Positions 32,326 to 45,111 of a stretch of DNA of 64,000 nt are shown one piece after another. Each line of letters begins with the position of its first letter. Position 1 is the stretch's first letter. Origin of the DNA: Tillandsia leiboldiana. Lineage: Eukaryota > Streptophyta > Magnoliopsida > Poales > Bromeliaceae. A program made the position numbers and the translations under genes. Where the stretch lies: the NCBI GenBank assembly GCA_029204045.2, contig CM055072.1, positions 2,131,376 through 2,195,375 on the forward strand, given 5' to 3'. The notes beneath the pieces are model-generated. The model searched no databases, was not told the origin of the DNA, and saw only the letters and a program-made list of their open reading frames with translations.

Positions 32326-35035
32326 ATGGTGTATAGCTACACACCCACATACTACTCCACATTCCATGACACCATCACCTCCCTGTGCAAGTCCATCCTC
32401 CCCTTCTCCTCCTTCAAGAGCCGCCGCCTGACCGCCGACCAGAAGCTCGCGAAGCGCCACTCCGACAATCTGAAGTGGCAGCAGGACTCCTTCCACCGGA
32501 TTCTCAACTTGGTTGGCCTGCAGAGGGAAGGGATCGCGCGCGACACCGAGGTCGCCGCTTTTCGGACCCACCTCCTCGAGACGCTGATCGTCGCGCCCAA
32601 GGACCAGGAGCCGGCCGGCGTGATCAGAGATAAGCTGCTGTTCTTGCAGGTACAAAAGAATAAAAATAAAATAAAAAATAAAATAAAATAAAAGCTTGAT
32701 CATATATCCCTCAATTGTGTTGTTGTTATTTTTTGGTCAAATTTTGCAGATTTTTGTTACAATTAATGCTGAGTTTTATTATATTGGTTTTTTTGGTTTT
32801 TAGACAAGTATTTCTCTCTTTAATGTTTCCTCTCCGAAGAAGCTAAAATACAGAAAAATTCTCAGTATATATATATTAACTTTTAAAAACCTACACATAT
32901 TTTAAGGATTTCGATGTTTAGAGAGAGCAAAATAATCAAATTATTCTTACTTATTTTATAAAAAAAAAATATATTTTTTAATATATTTATGTTATTTTTA
33001 AGGATATTTTTGATATAAATTATAAAAAATTGACGAAATAATGTATCAATTTGTAATTTTGAAAGAATAAAATTTTAAGTGAGAAAGTCAGGATTTCTAT
33101 ATTTTAGCGAAAAAAGAAAAATGCCCATTCATTCCTCTTATGGGTCTTTTTATTCTTTTTTTCTTTTTTTTTTTCAAGAAGAAATATTAGTGAATTTTAC
33201 TGATGTTGGTTTATTCATTCATTCTCTTTTTCCTTTTCTTTGTTGTTTGGAGAGAATTATTCTTCTTTCACACTTATTTTTGGAGATAAAAAAAATCATT
33301 CATTCAATCAATTGTTGTCAATTATATTGTATTGATTGAAGGAAATAAGTTGTTTTCGTCTGATCGTCGACGCTAATCATTAATCTCAAAAGCTCAAGCT
33401 GTTAGAAATACGCATTCATCTAAATGTTAGATCTATTATTGGATCTCTTGCCATTAGGTCTATTATAGATTGCAGATCCATTCAATTTATTGAGCTCATC
33501 CAATTCAATTTATTAGACTCCTGAATATATTATCACGGAACAAAAAGTTGTATTTATTCGTTCCTCCGGAAAATTATCACATGAAATTAAAGAGGAAGAG
33601 AAGTTTCTGTAAAAATTTGAAGTAAGAATGACTTCCTTTTCATCATATCATCTGCAGGAATTACTCTACGCGAAATGCATCTCAGCTGAGGACTACCATT
33701 CATCAAAAAGGCCTCTTCTTCAAAGGCTCGCGGTGCAAGGGGTCGAGATCGACTGCAGAGACGTGATCATCGGAGCCCCGACCGCAAACTCCGACGAGGA
33801 GTGGACAAATATAGACCTCAAAGACAAAGAGGAGACATCCGTCGCGGGCGACAAGAACAAGCATCGAACACCGCCGATAAAGGCTTTTTTCACTAAGGTG
33901 AATGCAACAACAAAAGGCAAAGGAAATAAGGACATTGCGAATTCGACAAGCGGAGGAGGAGGGCCTTTAGGCTCACTAGATCAAAATCTAATGCAAAAGG
34001 GCACAATTTTGATGCCCGAGAGCTCGCCTTCGAAGCTCGAGAAAGGGAAAAGGAAGCCTTTTGGCACTCTATTTAGGAAGGAACAAGAAGATGGTAACGA
34101 AAACAAAAACCCGAATCTCGAATCCGAAGAGAAGGGGGGGGGCGCAAAGTCGTCGAAGAAGTCGTGGGGATTGGATGGGTTCAAGAAATGGAAGAAGAAT
34201 AGCAACGAGGACGAGTCGACGGTTCCTTACTTGCCTTCGGGGGAGCGATCGGATGTGTTCACATGTGAGCTCGTCGCGAGCCCTATCGGCGAAGGCCCCG
34301 ACATGAAGAGGCTGAAGAAGAAGATACATTCGGATGGCTCTAATTCCGACTTTTTCATCGATAAGGTTTTGAACAAGAAGACCACATAATATAATTTAAC
34401 TTACGCGTTCAATGTTTTCGCATTGAGAAAATTGAGTTCTTACTTTGTTTTCATTCTTGTGAGAAGGTTTTGGGGGATAACATCAAGAAAGAGCTCTCGC
34501 GGATCCAATCGGAGCTCTCGGCGACGAATCCGAACCTCAACTTCTCGTAGATATTCTAATCCTTCCTTCTATTTCTTAAATTGTGGTTCATGACCTTAAC
34601 TTACATCGAATGATCGGGCATTGGTAGGGACGAGCAAATCGAGGCAATATCCACCAAGCTTCCGACCGACAAATCCGATCTCGGCGGTTTCTTCCCAAAG
34701 TACCTAAAACTTCAATCAAATTCTATACCAAATCTATCACAAGTTTAGACTCAACAAATTGATTCCTTTTTCTCTCAAATTTGTTTTGGCTGTGTAGGGC
34801 ATGGTGTGATAGGTATGGAGAGATAGTGCTCGATGTCGTGAAGAAGGAATTCAAAGAGCATGTGGGAGAGATGGAGAACTTGAGAAACGCCGCGAAGGAG
34901 AAACGAAATGGTGGTGTTGCGGAGGAGAATTGGGTGGCTTTTGAAGACAACGAAGAGAACTTCCACCCAAATCTATTCTCGCAAAGCCGACCGTTATTGA
35001 ACAGAAAAATGGCCAATGATAATAATCCCTTTTAG
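32326..35035 (+). CDS. Conserved plant protein of unknown function, 473 aa
   Basis: Five exons with GT-AG junctions and compatible phases: 32326-32649, 33658-34365, 34467-34546, 34628-34699, 34798-35035. The product starts MVYSYTPTYYSTFHDTITSL and ends MANDNNPF. I recognise it as a plant-specific conserved family without an assigned function. Visible: a conserved N-terminal block (residues 1-150, with FRTHLLETLIVAP and ELLYAKCISAEDYHSSKRPL), a Lys/Ser/Gly-rich, probably disordered middle (about 165-335), and a conserved acidic/basic C-terminal block (about 340-450, with DNIKKELSRIQSELS, WCDRYGEIVLDVVKKEFKEH). No signal peptide or membrane segment. The intron 2 borders share GTTTTG, so that junction could slide, but phase supports the one given. 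Intact. Confidence 0.9.
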
Positions 35036-35162
35036 AATCCTCTTTTAGAACTCTCTAAAGGGGGGGATTAACCTATCAAAGATCAAAGATGAACATGATT
35101 TGGGTCCTCCTCAATTTGGTGGTTTTGATTTGTGATCTCTATAGGGAGATTCAATCCTTAGC

Positions 35163-35195
<33 letters not shown>

Positions 35196-35632
35196 TATAT
35201 ACATAATGTTTTGGTATGTTGATTATTTTGACTCTTTCAGTGTCAGATGAGATTCAAGTGTTATTGGATCTGTTGGTGGTTTTTCTATGTTTATGCAATA
35301 TTAATAAATCTTTAGTGAAATTGCTATTGTTATGGATAATTGAGATTCATTCAAATTCAATTGTGAGATCATTTTTTTTCTGGGGCAGGTTTCATATTTA
35401 GTTAAAAGAATATTTTCAGTGTTGTGTTGCATTATTTGTTTCTTGTGAGATGAAAATTCATCCAATGTCCCAGTTGTACATTGAATGAATTTTAAAATCT
35501 CTGTTCAGTAGTAGTTTATTTTTAAGTAGCTCCACTTTCGTCAATATTTCTAGATCAAACAAATCTATGTATAAAAAAAATTCTGCACATAAATTATCCC
35601 CCATCGTCGTCGGCAGAAGCTGTCAATCGCAA
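35036..35632. other. Intergenic
   Basis: Contains the 3' UTR of the upstream gene and a short AT/GT microsatellite (35164-35195). No other gene seen. Confidence 0.4.
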
Positions 35633-36137
35633 CAACAATCTAACATCACATAACAATTTGAGATTGCGCACATGTTCTACGAACAGCAACGGGACAGCGG
35701 GACAGGCAGTTGCGATTATTTTATGTGCAGAAATTTTCTGTTCACATTTTTTCATTAGCATACATGTCAAAACCCTTCTCCCATTTACATTTTCCCATTA
35801 GCATAAATGCAGTCAATTATCTTTCCGGTTCCTTGCGGTGGCGCGCTTACTACTTTTGTTGCTGGAGGAAGGGTTTGAAATAACATAACATAACATAACA
35901 ATCTCAGCAACAATCTAACATCACATAACAATTTGAGATTGAGCACGTGTTCTACGAACAGCAGCGGGACAGTCAGTTGCGGTTATTTTATGTGCAGAAA
36001 TTTTCTGTTCACATTTTTCCATTAGCATACATGTCAAACCCTTCTCCCATTTACATTTTCCCATTAGCATAAATGCAGTCAGTTATCTTTCCGGTTCCTT
36101 GCGGTGGCGCGCTTACTACTTTTGTTGCTGGAGGAAG
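35633..36137. repeat. Tandem duplication of the BRIZ-like gene's 3' end
   Basis: 35633-35872 and 35908-36137 are collinear copies offset by 275 bp, sharing CAACAATCTAACATCAC, TTCTACGAACAGCA and TTTCCGGTTCCTTGCGGTGG. The second copy includes the last roughly 58 bp of coding sequence and the stop codon of the - strand gene; the first is a free-standing duplicate. A TAACATAACATAACA microsatellite separates them. Confidence 0.85.
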
Positions 36138-37514
36138 AAGATGAAGACGGCGGCAGAGGGAGAACCGAAGATGACGAAGAAGATGAAGACGAGGGTAGAG
36201 GGAGAACTGTGCCGCCTTCTATCTCGCTAGAGACCGGGTCGGGAAGTTGATCCGCCGCATTTTGTCCTTCAATGCGAGCTATTAGATCTCTCAGCTGTGG
36301 CATTAAATAAATAAGAAATAAAAAAGATAAATGGATCAAACTAAGTAAGAGCAAAATTTTGTGTGAGCAAAATATACAAGGCTAAATTACACAAAACTCT
36401 TTGTAATATTCCGCTTTTTCACTTTGCCCCATTATCTTTTAAAAGCCTACATTTTGTCTCCTCGTAATTACCGAAATATGCATTTACCCCCCGCCGTCAC
36501 CATTCCGTGAGTGAGCCGTCAATTTTTTTTTAAATATTATTGAATATACCCAAAATATCCTTTAAGAATGGCGGAAAATAAGTCCAAACCCCTTTCTCTT
36601 CCCTCCATTAACTTTTCCTTCCAATACAAGGTACGGACATTTTCGTCAATTTACCTCCTCCGTTAACGCCGTTGCCCCCTAAAGATAATTCGGTAATTAC
36701 GAGGGGGTAAAATGTAGGCTTTTAAAAGACAAGATGGCAAAGTGAAAAAACAGGATATTACAAGAGGATTTTCTGTAATTTAGCCAATATACAAAGATAA
36801 TTTGAAAATGAACTTTTGTCTAAATTTTATCGGAGAGTATGAAACATAATGATGTCTCAAATAGCATAGATTAGAACTTTCTCTACATTTCTAGCACCAT
36901 GAGATTTGAAGCTGACACACAGGCCGATAAAACCGCGTGTCTAGATGAAGAAGCACAAGAAGAAAAAAAGAGGATAAACGAAGAACCCGGTTTTTCAAAT
37001 TATTTAATTCTCAAATTTTATATCTCTGTATAAAAAACTCATTACATCACGCCTATATATATAGAAGCGATACTCGAATCCTACTGTAAATTAAATTTCT
37101 ATAATTTTAAAAAATTTCTAAAACAAATATAGCTAATTCTAATATATCTTCAAATTTTAACAGATTTAAAATAACTAACTAATTGGAATAAAAAATAGAA
37201 TATATGCATACTTTCCTAAAATATCATAAATGCCGAACGAATATCATAAATACCAAACGAATGTCGGAACAACCGAGTGACACTACGAGCAGAAACCCAA
37301 GAACCGAACTCAACTGAGATCCGAGTGCGACTTAGGAAGAGCCGAGAACCGTGAACCAAGTTTAACGGGATTTTCGACTCGGCTTAGCAGAATCGCACTT
37401 CTCCAAGTACGCAATCGCTAGACTAGCCGCATCAGAAGCATACATAAAAATGAATAAATAGATATTGCATGTGTCATTTTTTTAAGTTAACTACTGCAAC
37501 CTTTTTTCCTGCTC

Positions 37515-37594
<80 letters not shown>

Positions 37595-40500
37595 TGTGTT
37601 TTATGTAGAAATTTGTTTTCATCAAAGAGCCAAGTAGAGGCATATGTAAGATACTGAGTTGACCAAACTCTGCCACTCATACTCAATGTGCTAAATAGTC
37701 ATGTTGCACTAACCTGTTCTTCCAGATTCTGTATTTTCTCCTCTCTCTGTCTCACCGCAGCTTGCTCCCTGAACATGAAATTAGTCAAAATAAATAAGCA
37801 TCCAACCCAAGGTTATGGTCACAAAAGGAAAATGATAATTTATTCGAACATCCAAACAGGCTCTTAAGTAGTTATTAAACAAATCAAGACGGATCAGCAT
37901 CTGAAGAATCATAATTTCCATTAGCTCACGGCGAATAAGATAGTCACCCCCAAACCCCAATTTTCAACACCGAAATCTGCATGAAAAGTTGTTCAGGGCT
38001 CAATTTATCCCCCGCACATACATTATCGCTTTGCTTTTACCAAAAATATGGCTTAATCATTATAAGCTTAGCAAAGACGAGTGTGGCTGGGGTGCTTTTA
38101 TAAGCACGAAGGTATCCGTGCTTATAAGTTGTTTTCAATATTGGAACTTCCGAATCGGCGATCGGCTCCGTTAGACTTGATCTAGAGTATTTCAAATATC
38201 TAAAAAATAAATTTCGCGATTTTTCGATATCATTATCCTAGTAATCGAAAGGGCTCAAAACTAACGGCTGAAAATAAAAATCTCACAAAATGTGATGATA
38301 TGACATTAAAATTTTAGATCAAAAATATTGATCTTATTTTATATAGTATAAAGAATTTTCTATCAAAATTTTATGTGATTTGAACATTTCTGCACCGTTA
38401 AGCTTACAACGGCTCATTACGATTATTAAAATTATTGATTTTGAGCCCTTTCGATCATTAGACAAATGATATCGAAAAATCGCAAAATTTATTTTCTAGA
38501 TACTTCAAATAATCTAGATCAAGTCTAGCGGAGGTGATCGTCGATTCAAAGGTCCCAACATTGAAAACAACTTATAAGCACGGAGGACTCTGTGCTTCCA
38601 TAAGCATACCAACCTAACTCTACCAAAGACTTCTACTTGTTTTGAGGTATTAGACTGCATAGATACGAATCAGACTCTCAGGCTAACCACAATTTGCAGA
38701 TAAAGAAATGGATAAAGAGAATACCTTTCTTCTACTTGCAGAATCTTTGCTTTCCACATCTCTTGATTTTTCAAAAGATTCTCATTGATCTAGAACAACC
38801 ATCGACAGCAGGTTATGATAGAATACATTTGTTAACAACAATTGCAACATATGATATACCAACAGAGCTAGATATTAGCAGGAACTTTTCTAACGGCAAC
38901 TCACATCATCTAGAAACTTCTTCTCTTCCATACACTTGGCGAGCTTCATTTGTAATTTCTGCAGTTTTATACTCATGGCTTTCTTAGCAGCCTCAGAAAT
39001 TTCTTTCTCATCTTCTTCCTTGACCTCCAGAAGCAGCGATTCAAAGTACTATCCCCCAATGGAAGAAACAATTAGCAAATTAATCATAACCATCGGCCGA
39101 GAAATAATTACAAGTAATTAAACGCAAAGCACGTGCATGAAGAGCAAATAACAAGAAGTTGCTGAAATTGTAAAGAAGAAATTTGAATAAAATATCTACT
39201 ATTGGACAAAAGTAGTAAGTCAATGCACATACTTTTCTTTGGTTCTCTAGTTGAGATGCGAGGAGGTCATTATACTCTGCAAGAATCTGAAAGGACGAAA
39301 GAAAAAAAAAGAAGAAAAAAAACAGAACAAAATAATGCCGAAAGTAAGTTTTAGAGATCAACTGAGATGTCATCGTAGAGAATCTTCAAAAATAATATCT
39401 TTTACGTATACATTACAGCTTCAACTTTACTGTTGAAGAGAGCGTCGCTGATTCCAGCATCATCACATTGAACACAATGGGAATTTAACTCAACCAGTAG
39501 CCCATCGGTTTTGGACTGAATTAGCCGGTGAACATAATTGTCACCTACATAGTCCCAAACTCTTTGCGTCTCCAGTTCAAGTGAGTAACAGTGTTGAGTT
39601 TCTCTCCAATGTGTAATAGCATGTCCTTCAATGTACCTGTCTCTAAAAGTATTAAAATAAGCCAAATATAAAATTGATATAGCGGCAATTCTATTAAAGA
39701 AGAAAATAACATTATTTACCTTCCACAACCAACAAACCCACAAATAACACAAATCCATAGGTTCTCAGAGGTTCCACAAACAGAACATGTAGATTTTTCA
39801 GGTTGTTGCTGACAATATCTACAGACCTAGATCAGATACAGTATATTAGTTATGATATCAAGATATCCACAAAATGGAAAAAAGAAAAAAAGAAAAAAAG
39901 AAATAGAAGATATTTGCACAAAACAGTTAAAAGAAGCAATTCGTTAAAACAGATTTAGAAACCTGGACAAGAAAAAGGAAAAAAGAAAAAAAGGATATGC
40001 GTTTGTTAACAACATGTATAGGGTGAGTATCTAACGCAGATTGACAGAAAGCCACAAGTCGCCAAAGAAAAAATTTCAGCCTTTGATTCTGATCCGTTCC
40101 AAAGGAAATGAACTATCTCAAAAAGGTAATTGAATTTAGTGCTTCGCATCTCTAAATGATCAAGAAACTCTTTTTCCACCTTTCACACGGTGCCTTACAA
40201 GCAACAAATGGGCACTCAATAACCAAGCAATGAAAATCATACACGTAAATACTTGAAAGAGAATTGTTTTTTTCTTTCTCGATTTGTAAACTGCAATGTA
40301 ATAATCATTTTAAATATCAAAATTTTCAATAAATGATAGCTATAGGGAGCTAAATTGTCTGGACATTTGGTAAAACCTAAGCTGCATCTGAATAAAGGAA
40401 TTAAAATTTCTTACTGGACATGAAGAATCGGTCCATTTTGATATGCATGAAGAGTGGAAGGAATGATTGCAGATTGTTATTAGAATGCCACCGAAATCTT

Positions 40501-42768
40501 GCTCTAGCCTCTCTGCATCATAGAAGGAAGGAGAAAAACAGCAAACTTATTATAATGTATTCAATACATACGTAAGGGTCAAGGTAGTTTACATACTACT
40601 TAATTATAAAGAAATGAAATTGAAACACGGCATGTTAAGGCCTTGTTTGCTATTGTTGTCATTTTTTTTTTTTTTGTTTTTATAAACAAAGAAGATTCTA
40701 TATGGCTGGATGTGTCAATGGATGGTGACTTCCCTAATCTTGTTCTCATTGGCTAGCTTGCGATGCAACATGGCAGAATGCCAAAGGCATCTTCTTCAGA
40801 CGTTAAAACAAACAAACAAAAAACTAATTTTTTTTCTGCCAAACAAACCCTCTAGATGTAAGGGCTGAAAACACTCCTCCATCTGATTCCAAAATGATCA
40901 AGAAGGTTCCAAGAGGAAATGAGCGACGTATAGATTTACATGCTCGTGCACATGCACACACAGGCCTTAGGATACTTTCAAGAGCATCTGGCTCTTCATA
41001 TCTCCTCAAACTCAATGCTACAGCATTGACAACTCTTGTATTGACTATAATCTACAGTAAGTGAAATTAGCGATTATTCATCAGGGCATCGAGCATAAAT
41101 TACAAAAATCATGAGACTTTACATGAATGTCCGTACAGCTAACAACATAATTTTATTGCACAGAGTAGCACAACTTCAATAACTATAAAAAGGAAAAGAA
41201 TTCATATTCCATCACTCATTAAGTAAACCAACTGTAGGAACTCAGCAGTAGAACTTACCAAGACATACTGGACAATTCGACTGTTCAGCCAGGCTACTAA
41301 TTGAGCACTGTGAATGTTCGATTGATCCAGTATACTGTACATCTACTACATAACAGACACCACATATATCACCCTGTTACAAAGCGCACCAAAGAAATAT
41401 CAATACACTGGTATATAATCCAAATATTGCTTCATTATGTCAAAATATAATTTGATGAAAGTAGTGTAATAACAAACCTCTAATGATGAGAATCGCTTCC
41501 CATTGAAATGCTTGTAAAAGCTATCTGTTGAACTTTGATCATCGAACGTTATGAGAACGCTATAGTGATCTTCCGCTCCATCGTTCCTAATTTGTCAAAT
41601 AAAAGGAAATTTCACCATCAAATCAAGATTTTTATCATTATTCCCCTAGATATCAGAAATGGTGTTAAACAAGCTCTAATTCCGTAAATGCATGCCCTTA
41701 AAACTTATTTTAAAAAATTTGGGTCGTAAGAATCGATTATTTAAAATTGCAGATACACACAAAAAAGAGAAGAAATAAGAGAAAAATATCATAAAATAAC
41801 CATAAATTCACAAAAATAAAGTAGGAATAACTAATACAACATAGATAACATGCAAGGATTTCATGAATAATATCGAATGCACACATCAAAGGAAAGTTAG
41901 AAGTTATTATAAAATTGACCCCTCCACAGCACACCCTTCAATTTTCCTTTTATTTTTTCTACTCACATTTTTTCCATTAAGTAATTGAGAATTTTGTCGA
42001 ATATGAACTCAAAGTTTCTTTAGCTGAAAAGCAGGTAAAGCTGTTAAATTTAACCACTAAATTCGATGAAACCTTAATTCACATAACTAAAGTAACTTAA
42101 ATCAAAACAATCAACAGTTGAGGGGCTTCAAATTTTCAATAATAAATATAGTCGAGGGATCTACTTCTACAAGAAGTAGAGTTGTGGGGTGTCATGGGTG
42201 TCAGAAAACTTTTACCAAAGCTAAAACACTTAATAATCTATGAACATGTATCTATATCAGATGCGGAGCAAGAAAATTTACCTCACAATTCGCATCTCGA
42301 GCATGTGCTGCACGAAAGAACCGCAGAATCGGCAGAAATCGGCGTAGGTCATGTGGTCTGGCACCGCGAGGACGCACACGAGAGGCTTCCTCCCAACCTA
42401 AAACGCCATTCCCCGATGCATCAAAACCCTAGTTACCACCCAATTGGGCCAAATCGAAGAAACCCTAGATCGCACAACAGATCGAGAAGGATCAGGGAGA
42501 AGGGCTTCGTTACCGGGAGGTGAGAGCGCGATGCGGCGTCCTCGAGGTAGAGGTGCATGACTCCATGGGTCTCCTCGATTCTAGGGTTTCCGGAGGAGAA
42601 GGGGACGGCGCGAGTAGGGCTCGAAGGGCAGGGGTCGACGAGGTCGACGGCACTTGGGTGGTGGTGGGTGGCGACTTCGGCGGCGGAGGTCGCGGCGGCG
42701 CCGCCGCTCGCGGCGGCAGCGGCGGAGGCGGCAGATGCGGCGGCGGCGGCGGCGGCGGCGATCGACAT
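36079..42768 (-). CDS. BRIZ1: BRAP2/RING/ZnF-UBP E3 ubiquitin ligase, BRIZ type, 517 aa
   Basis: Twelve exons on the - strand, all GT-AG and in phase: 42768-42514, 42397-42282, 41586-41478, 41373-41259, 40512-40415, 39826-39720, 39636-39417, 39286-39233, 39048-38905, 38789-38725, 37768-37714, 36294-36079. Domain order is that of BRAP2/IMP proteins: a poly-Ala N-terminus (4-31), BRAP2 domain (about 90-190), RING-H2 (Cys194, 197, 213, His215, His218, Cys221, 230, 233), ZnF-UBP (about 236-310, with [23 protein letters not shown]), coiled coil (about 340-450) and a Ser-rich basic tail. Arabidopsis BRIZ1 and BRIZ2 form a heteromeric E3 ligase needed for seed germination. BRIZ1 rather than BRIZ2 is my best guess. 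The first ATG gives a very Ala-rich start, and a TATATAAAT (42807-42815, - strand) lies unusually close upstream. No breaks. Confidence 0.93.
36380..36785. mobile_element. Mutator-type MITE with perfect 9-bp TSD
   Basis: Lies in the last intron of the BRIZ-like gene. Both flanks read AATATACAA (36371-36379, 36786-36794). Termini GGCTAAATTACACAAAACTC and TTCTGTAATTTAGCC are inverted. The arms fold over more than 100 bp (TTTTAAAAGCCTACATTTTG / AAAATGTAGGCTTTTAAAAG). Nine-base duplications are typical of Mutator-like elements. Confidence 0.85.
37516..37591. repeat. (GA)n microsatellite
   Basis: About 38 GA units in an intron of the BRIZ-like gene. It reads as CT on the transcribed strand, 123 nt downstream of exon 11. 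Confidence 0.9.
38093..38606. mobile_element. Foldback element in an intron
   Basis: About 510 bp, nearly palindromic: GTGCTTATAAGTTGTTTTCA (38119) is mirrored by GAAAACAACTTATAAGCAC (38563), with further mirrored blocks inward (TTAGACTTGATCTAGA / CTAGATCAAGTCTAGC). Lies between exons 10 and 11 of the BRIZ-like gene. Confidence 0.75.
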
Positions 42769-42829
42769 GGCGAAGTGGCGGTGACGGGGAAGAAGAATCG
42801 GAGGGGATTTATATAGTTTTCCAAGTTCG

Positions 42830-43740
42830 ATTTGTCACGTTACTCCCACGTACTATAATAATATTATTTACTTGATGGTGAGAATGTAATTGGAAAAAAG
42901 TTAGAGCTTTTATGCTCTTTCTTTTTGCCATTTCACTTTAGGATGTATAGGTAGCATTTTTCTTAAAATAAATAAAAAATATTTTTAATGGAGATTTTTT
43001 TATTCGTTATTTTAAAATAATGAGTAAAATTTACTTCATCTTAAAATAGATTGGATATAAGATATATAAAAAATAATTTTTTATTTAGAAAAATTTATTT
43101 GTATATTATTTTTTTTTACGTATATAATATGTGAAAAAAAAAACTACTTGTACATCTAAAATATAGTGTATATTTTATATTTCATCTATTTTAGGATGAG
43201 TGAATTTTACCATTACTTCGAAATTACTAGTAAATAAAATGTACGAATAATATTACTCGTAATATACATCTCACTTATTTAATAAATAAAATTTATTTAT
43301 TTATTATATAAAATGACTAGTAAATAATCTTACCGATCATCCACTAAATAAGTAAGATATATAGCAGAGTATGAGTAGGCTTGCTCTAATTTATTTATTC
43401 TAATTATTCTTAACTTATTTTAACTTTTAAATTATTTTTTTATTTTTTTTTGTCAATATAATAATAGGTGACTTTTTTTTTTTGAATGATTGTGATTGAA
43501 TTTCTTGGGTAAAAAAAATTTATTATTTTGACAGAATTAGATACTAATATGTGATTTTTTAAGTTATTATATTTTGAATTTTTGCTATCAGATATTTTGT
43601 TATTTTTACTAGAATTAAATATGCCCTTAAAAATAAAATTAAATATGCCCTTAAAAAAAAATGAAGAAGAAAATTTGAAAACAGAAAAGAAGAAAGAAGA
43701 AGGAAAAGTAAGCAAAGGAATATGAAAGGACAGAGCACTT
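42830..43740. other. No gene seen
   Basis: AT-rich sequence upstream of the BRIZ-like gene. Open frames are Phe/Lys/Asn-rich without family resemblance. Confidence 0.4.
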
Positions 43741-44030
43741 GTCACGGGGTTAGAATCGCTTGGCGAAATCCGTGCGGCGCTCGTCCGTCACCTGCACGAA
43801 CGAGCCAGCCAAAACCGTCCCGAGGCACAACTCCGCGAGTTGAATCGAGCGAGAATCGAGAGAAAGGCAAGCAATGGTCCTGTAAGTAAGCACAAACAAC
43901 CGGTATTTTATTGATTAGCGAAAATGAATTACAACGAAGAGGGACACGACTCGACTTGGTCGGGCGCCGGCCGTTGAGGCAAAATGAACACCAATGACAC
44001 TCCCACTTTCAGGCGGAGCCGGCTCACTTA
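43741..44030 (-). mobile_element. LTR fragment of a gypsy-type element
   Basis: On the - strand it reads through a poly(A) signal-like CAATAAAATACCGG to a GACGAGCGCCGCACGG stretch and ends ACCCCGTGACA, as in the 3' half of chromovirus LTRs. It is richer in GC than its surroundings. No internal region is attached. Confidence 0.45.
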
Positions 44031-44640
44031 ATGCACATCAATCAAACCAAATTTAAAAAATTAAATACTAAAATTACAAAAATTTAAAGAATATAAATTA
44101 ATTTAACCAAAAAAAGTTTGGAAGGACTAACTAATTATTTAACTCCTTTTAAGGCAAAAAAAAAAAAAAAAAAAAACTAAAATTAAAAAATAATATTTTC
44201 TCAACAGCAGTAATTTGATATAAAGTTTGAATTTAGAAAATATAAAAAGAAAACCTCAATAATAGTCAAACTAGTATACTAGTTTTGACCTCTCAAAATT
44301 TTAGAAATATATTCAGAAAGTTATGGTATTAATGAAGAGGATGAAATCATTGAATTATCTTTATATTTACTTTCGAGAAAAAAATATTTTTTTTTAATAT
44401 AGTTTTACTGTTTTAAATGACCATTTAGTTATAAAATCCTAATGAGGGAGGAATCAATTTAAAATTTTGAAAAAGTAAAATATATAATTTTTAAAAGTAA
44501 AAAAAAACTAAAAACAAATATATTTATAGAGATATTTTTTGTATTTTAGTCAAATTGGCTGATAAAATTTTAAAAGGAAAAATAATTATGAAATATTACT
44601 CTTTGTCAAAATGCCCGTGACAATTGATTTGGTCGGTACG
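44031..44640. other. No gene seen
   Basis: AT-rich with poly(A) runs. Around 44281-44600 are MITE-like TTTTAAAAT words of unclear extent. Confidence 0.35.
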
Positions 44641-44737
44641 AATACGTGTACACACCACTGAATGGGCAAGTCTTCCTCCACCTAAACGAGTCTTTCTACA
44701 TCTATGTGCACAAACCACTGAATGGGCAAGTCTTCCT

Positions 44738-44956
44738 CGTTTATTAATAGAATATCATGGGCAAGAATAGAATATCATGGGCAAGTCTTCCTCGTTTATT
44801 AATAGAATATCAAAATATTAAATATTACAAGTTCGGTACTCGATTCACGTTTATTAATAGAATATCATGGGCAAGAATAGAATATCATGGGCAAGTCTTC
44901 CTCGTTTATTAATAGAATATCAAAATATTAAATATTACAAGTTCGGTACTCGATTC
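44738..44956. repeat. Tandem duplication, 2 x 109 bp
   Basis: TCGTTTATTAATAGAATATC...TACTCGATTCA begins at about 44738 and again at 44847, almost identical. Each unit contains a smaller repeat (AGAATATCATGGGCAAG twice). Confidence 0.85.
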
Positions 44957-44996
44957 ATACAGTACTATCTCCGATTCATTTCTTATCTCTTATTTT

Positions 44997-45090
44997 TTTG
45001 TGTAGCAGGAAATGTGAAGCAATCATGCTTCGAACTCGGGACCTTGGGTATCAACCACTAAGCTTTTTGCCACTTGCACTAGGGACAATC
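44997..45090 (-). mobile_element. tRNA-derived SINE-like fragment
   Basis: On the - strand an A-box-like AGCTTAGTGG is followed about 30 nt later by a B-box-like GAGTTCGAAGC, the internal Pol III promoter layout of tRNA-derived SINEs. Runs of T on the + side may be the tail. No tRNA cloverleaf could be drawn, so it is not called a tRNA. Confidence 0.4.
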
Positions 45091-45111
45091 AACTACTATT
45101 ATTTCTAATTA

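Noticed and set aside
42520..42875. Gly- and Arg-rich open frames on the + strand
   Set aside because: They are antisense shadows of the GC-rich, poly-Ala first exon of the BRIZ-like gene.
45020..45090. Possible tRNA gene on the - strand
   Set aside because: A- and B-box-like words are present, but no acceptor stem or cloverleaf can be formed; called SINE-like instead.
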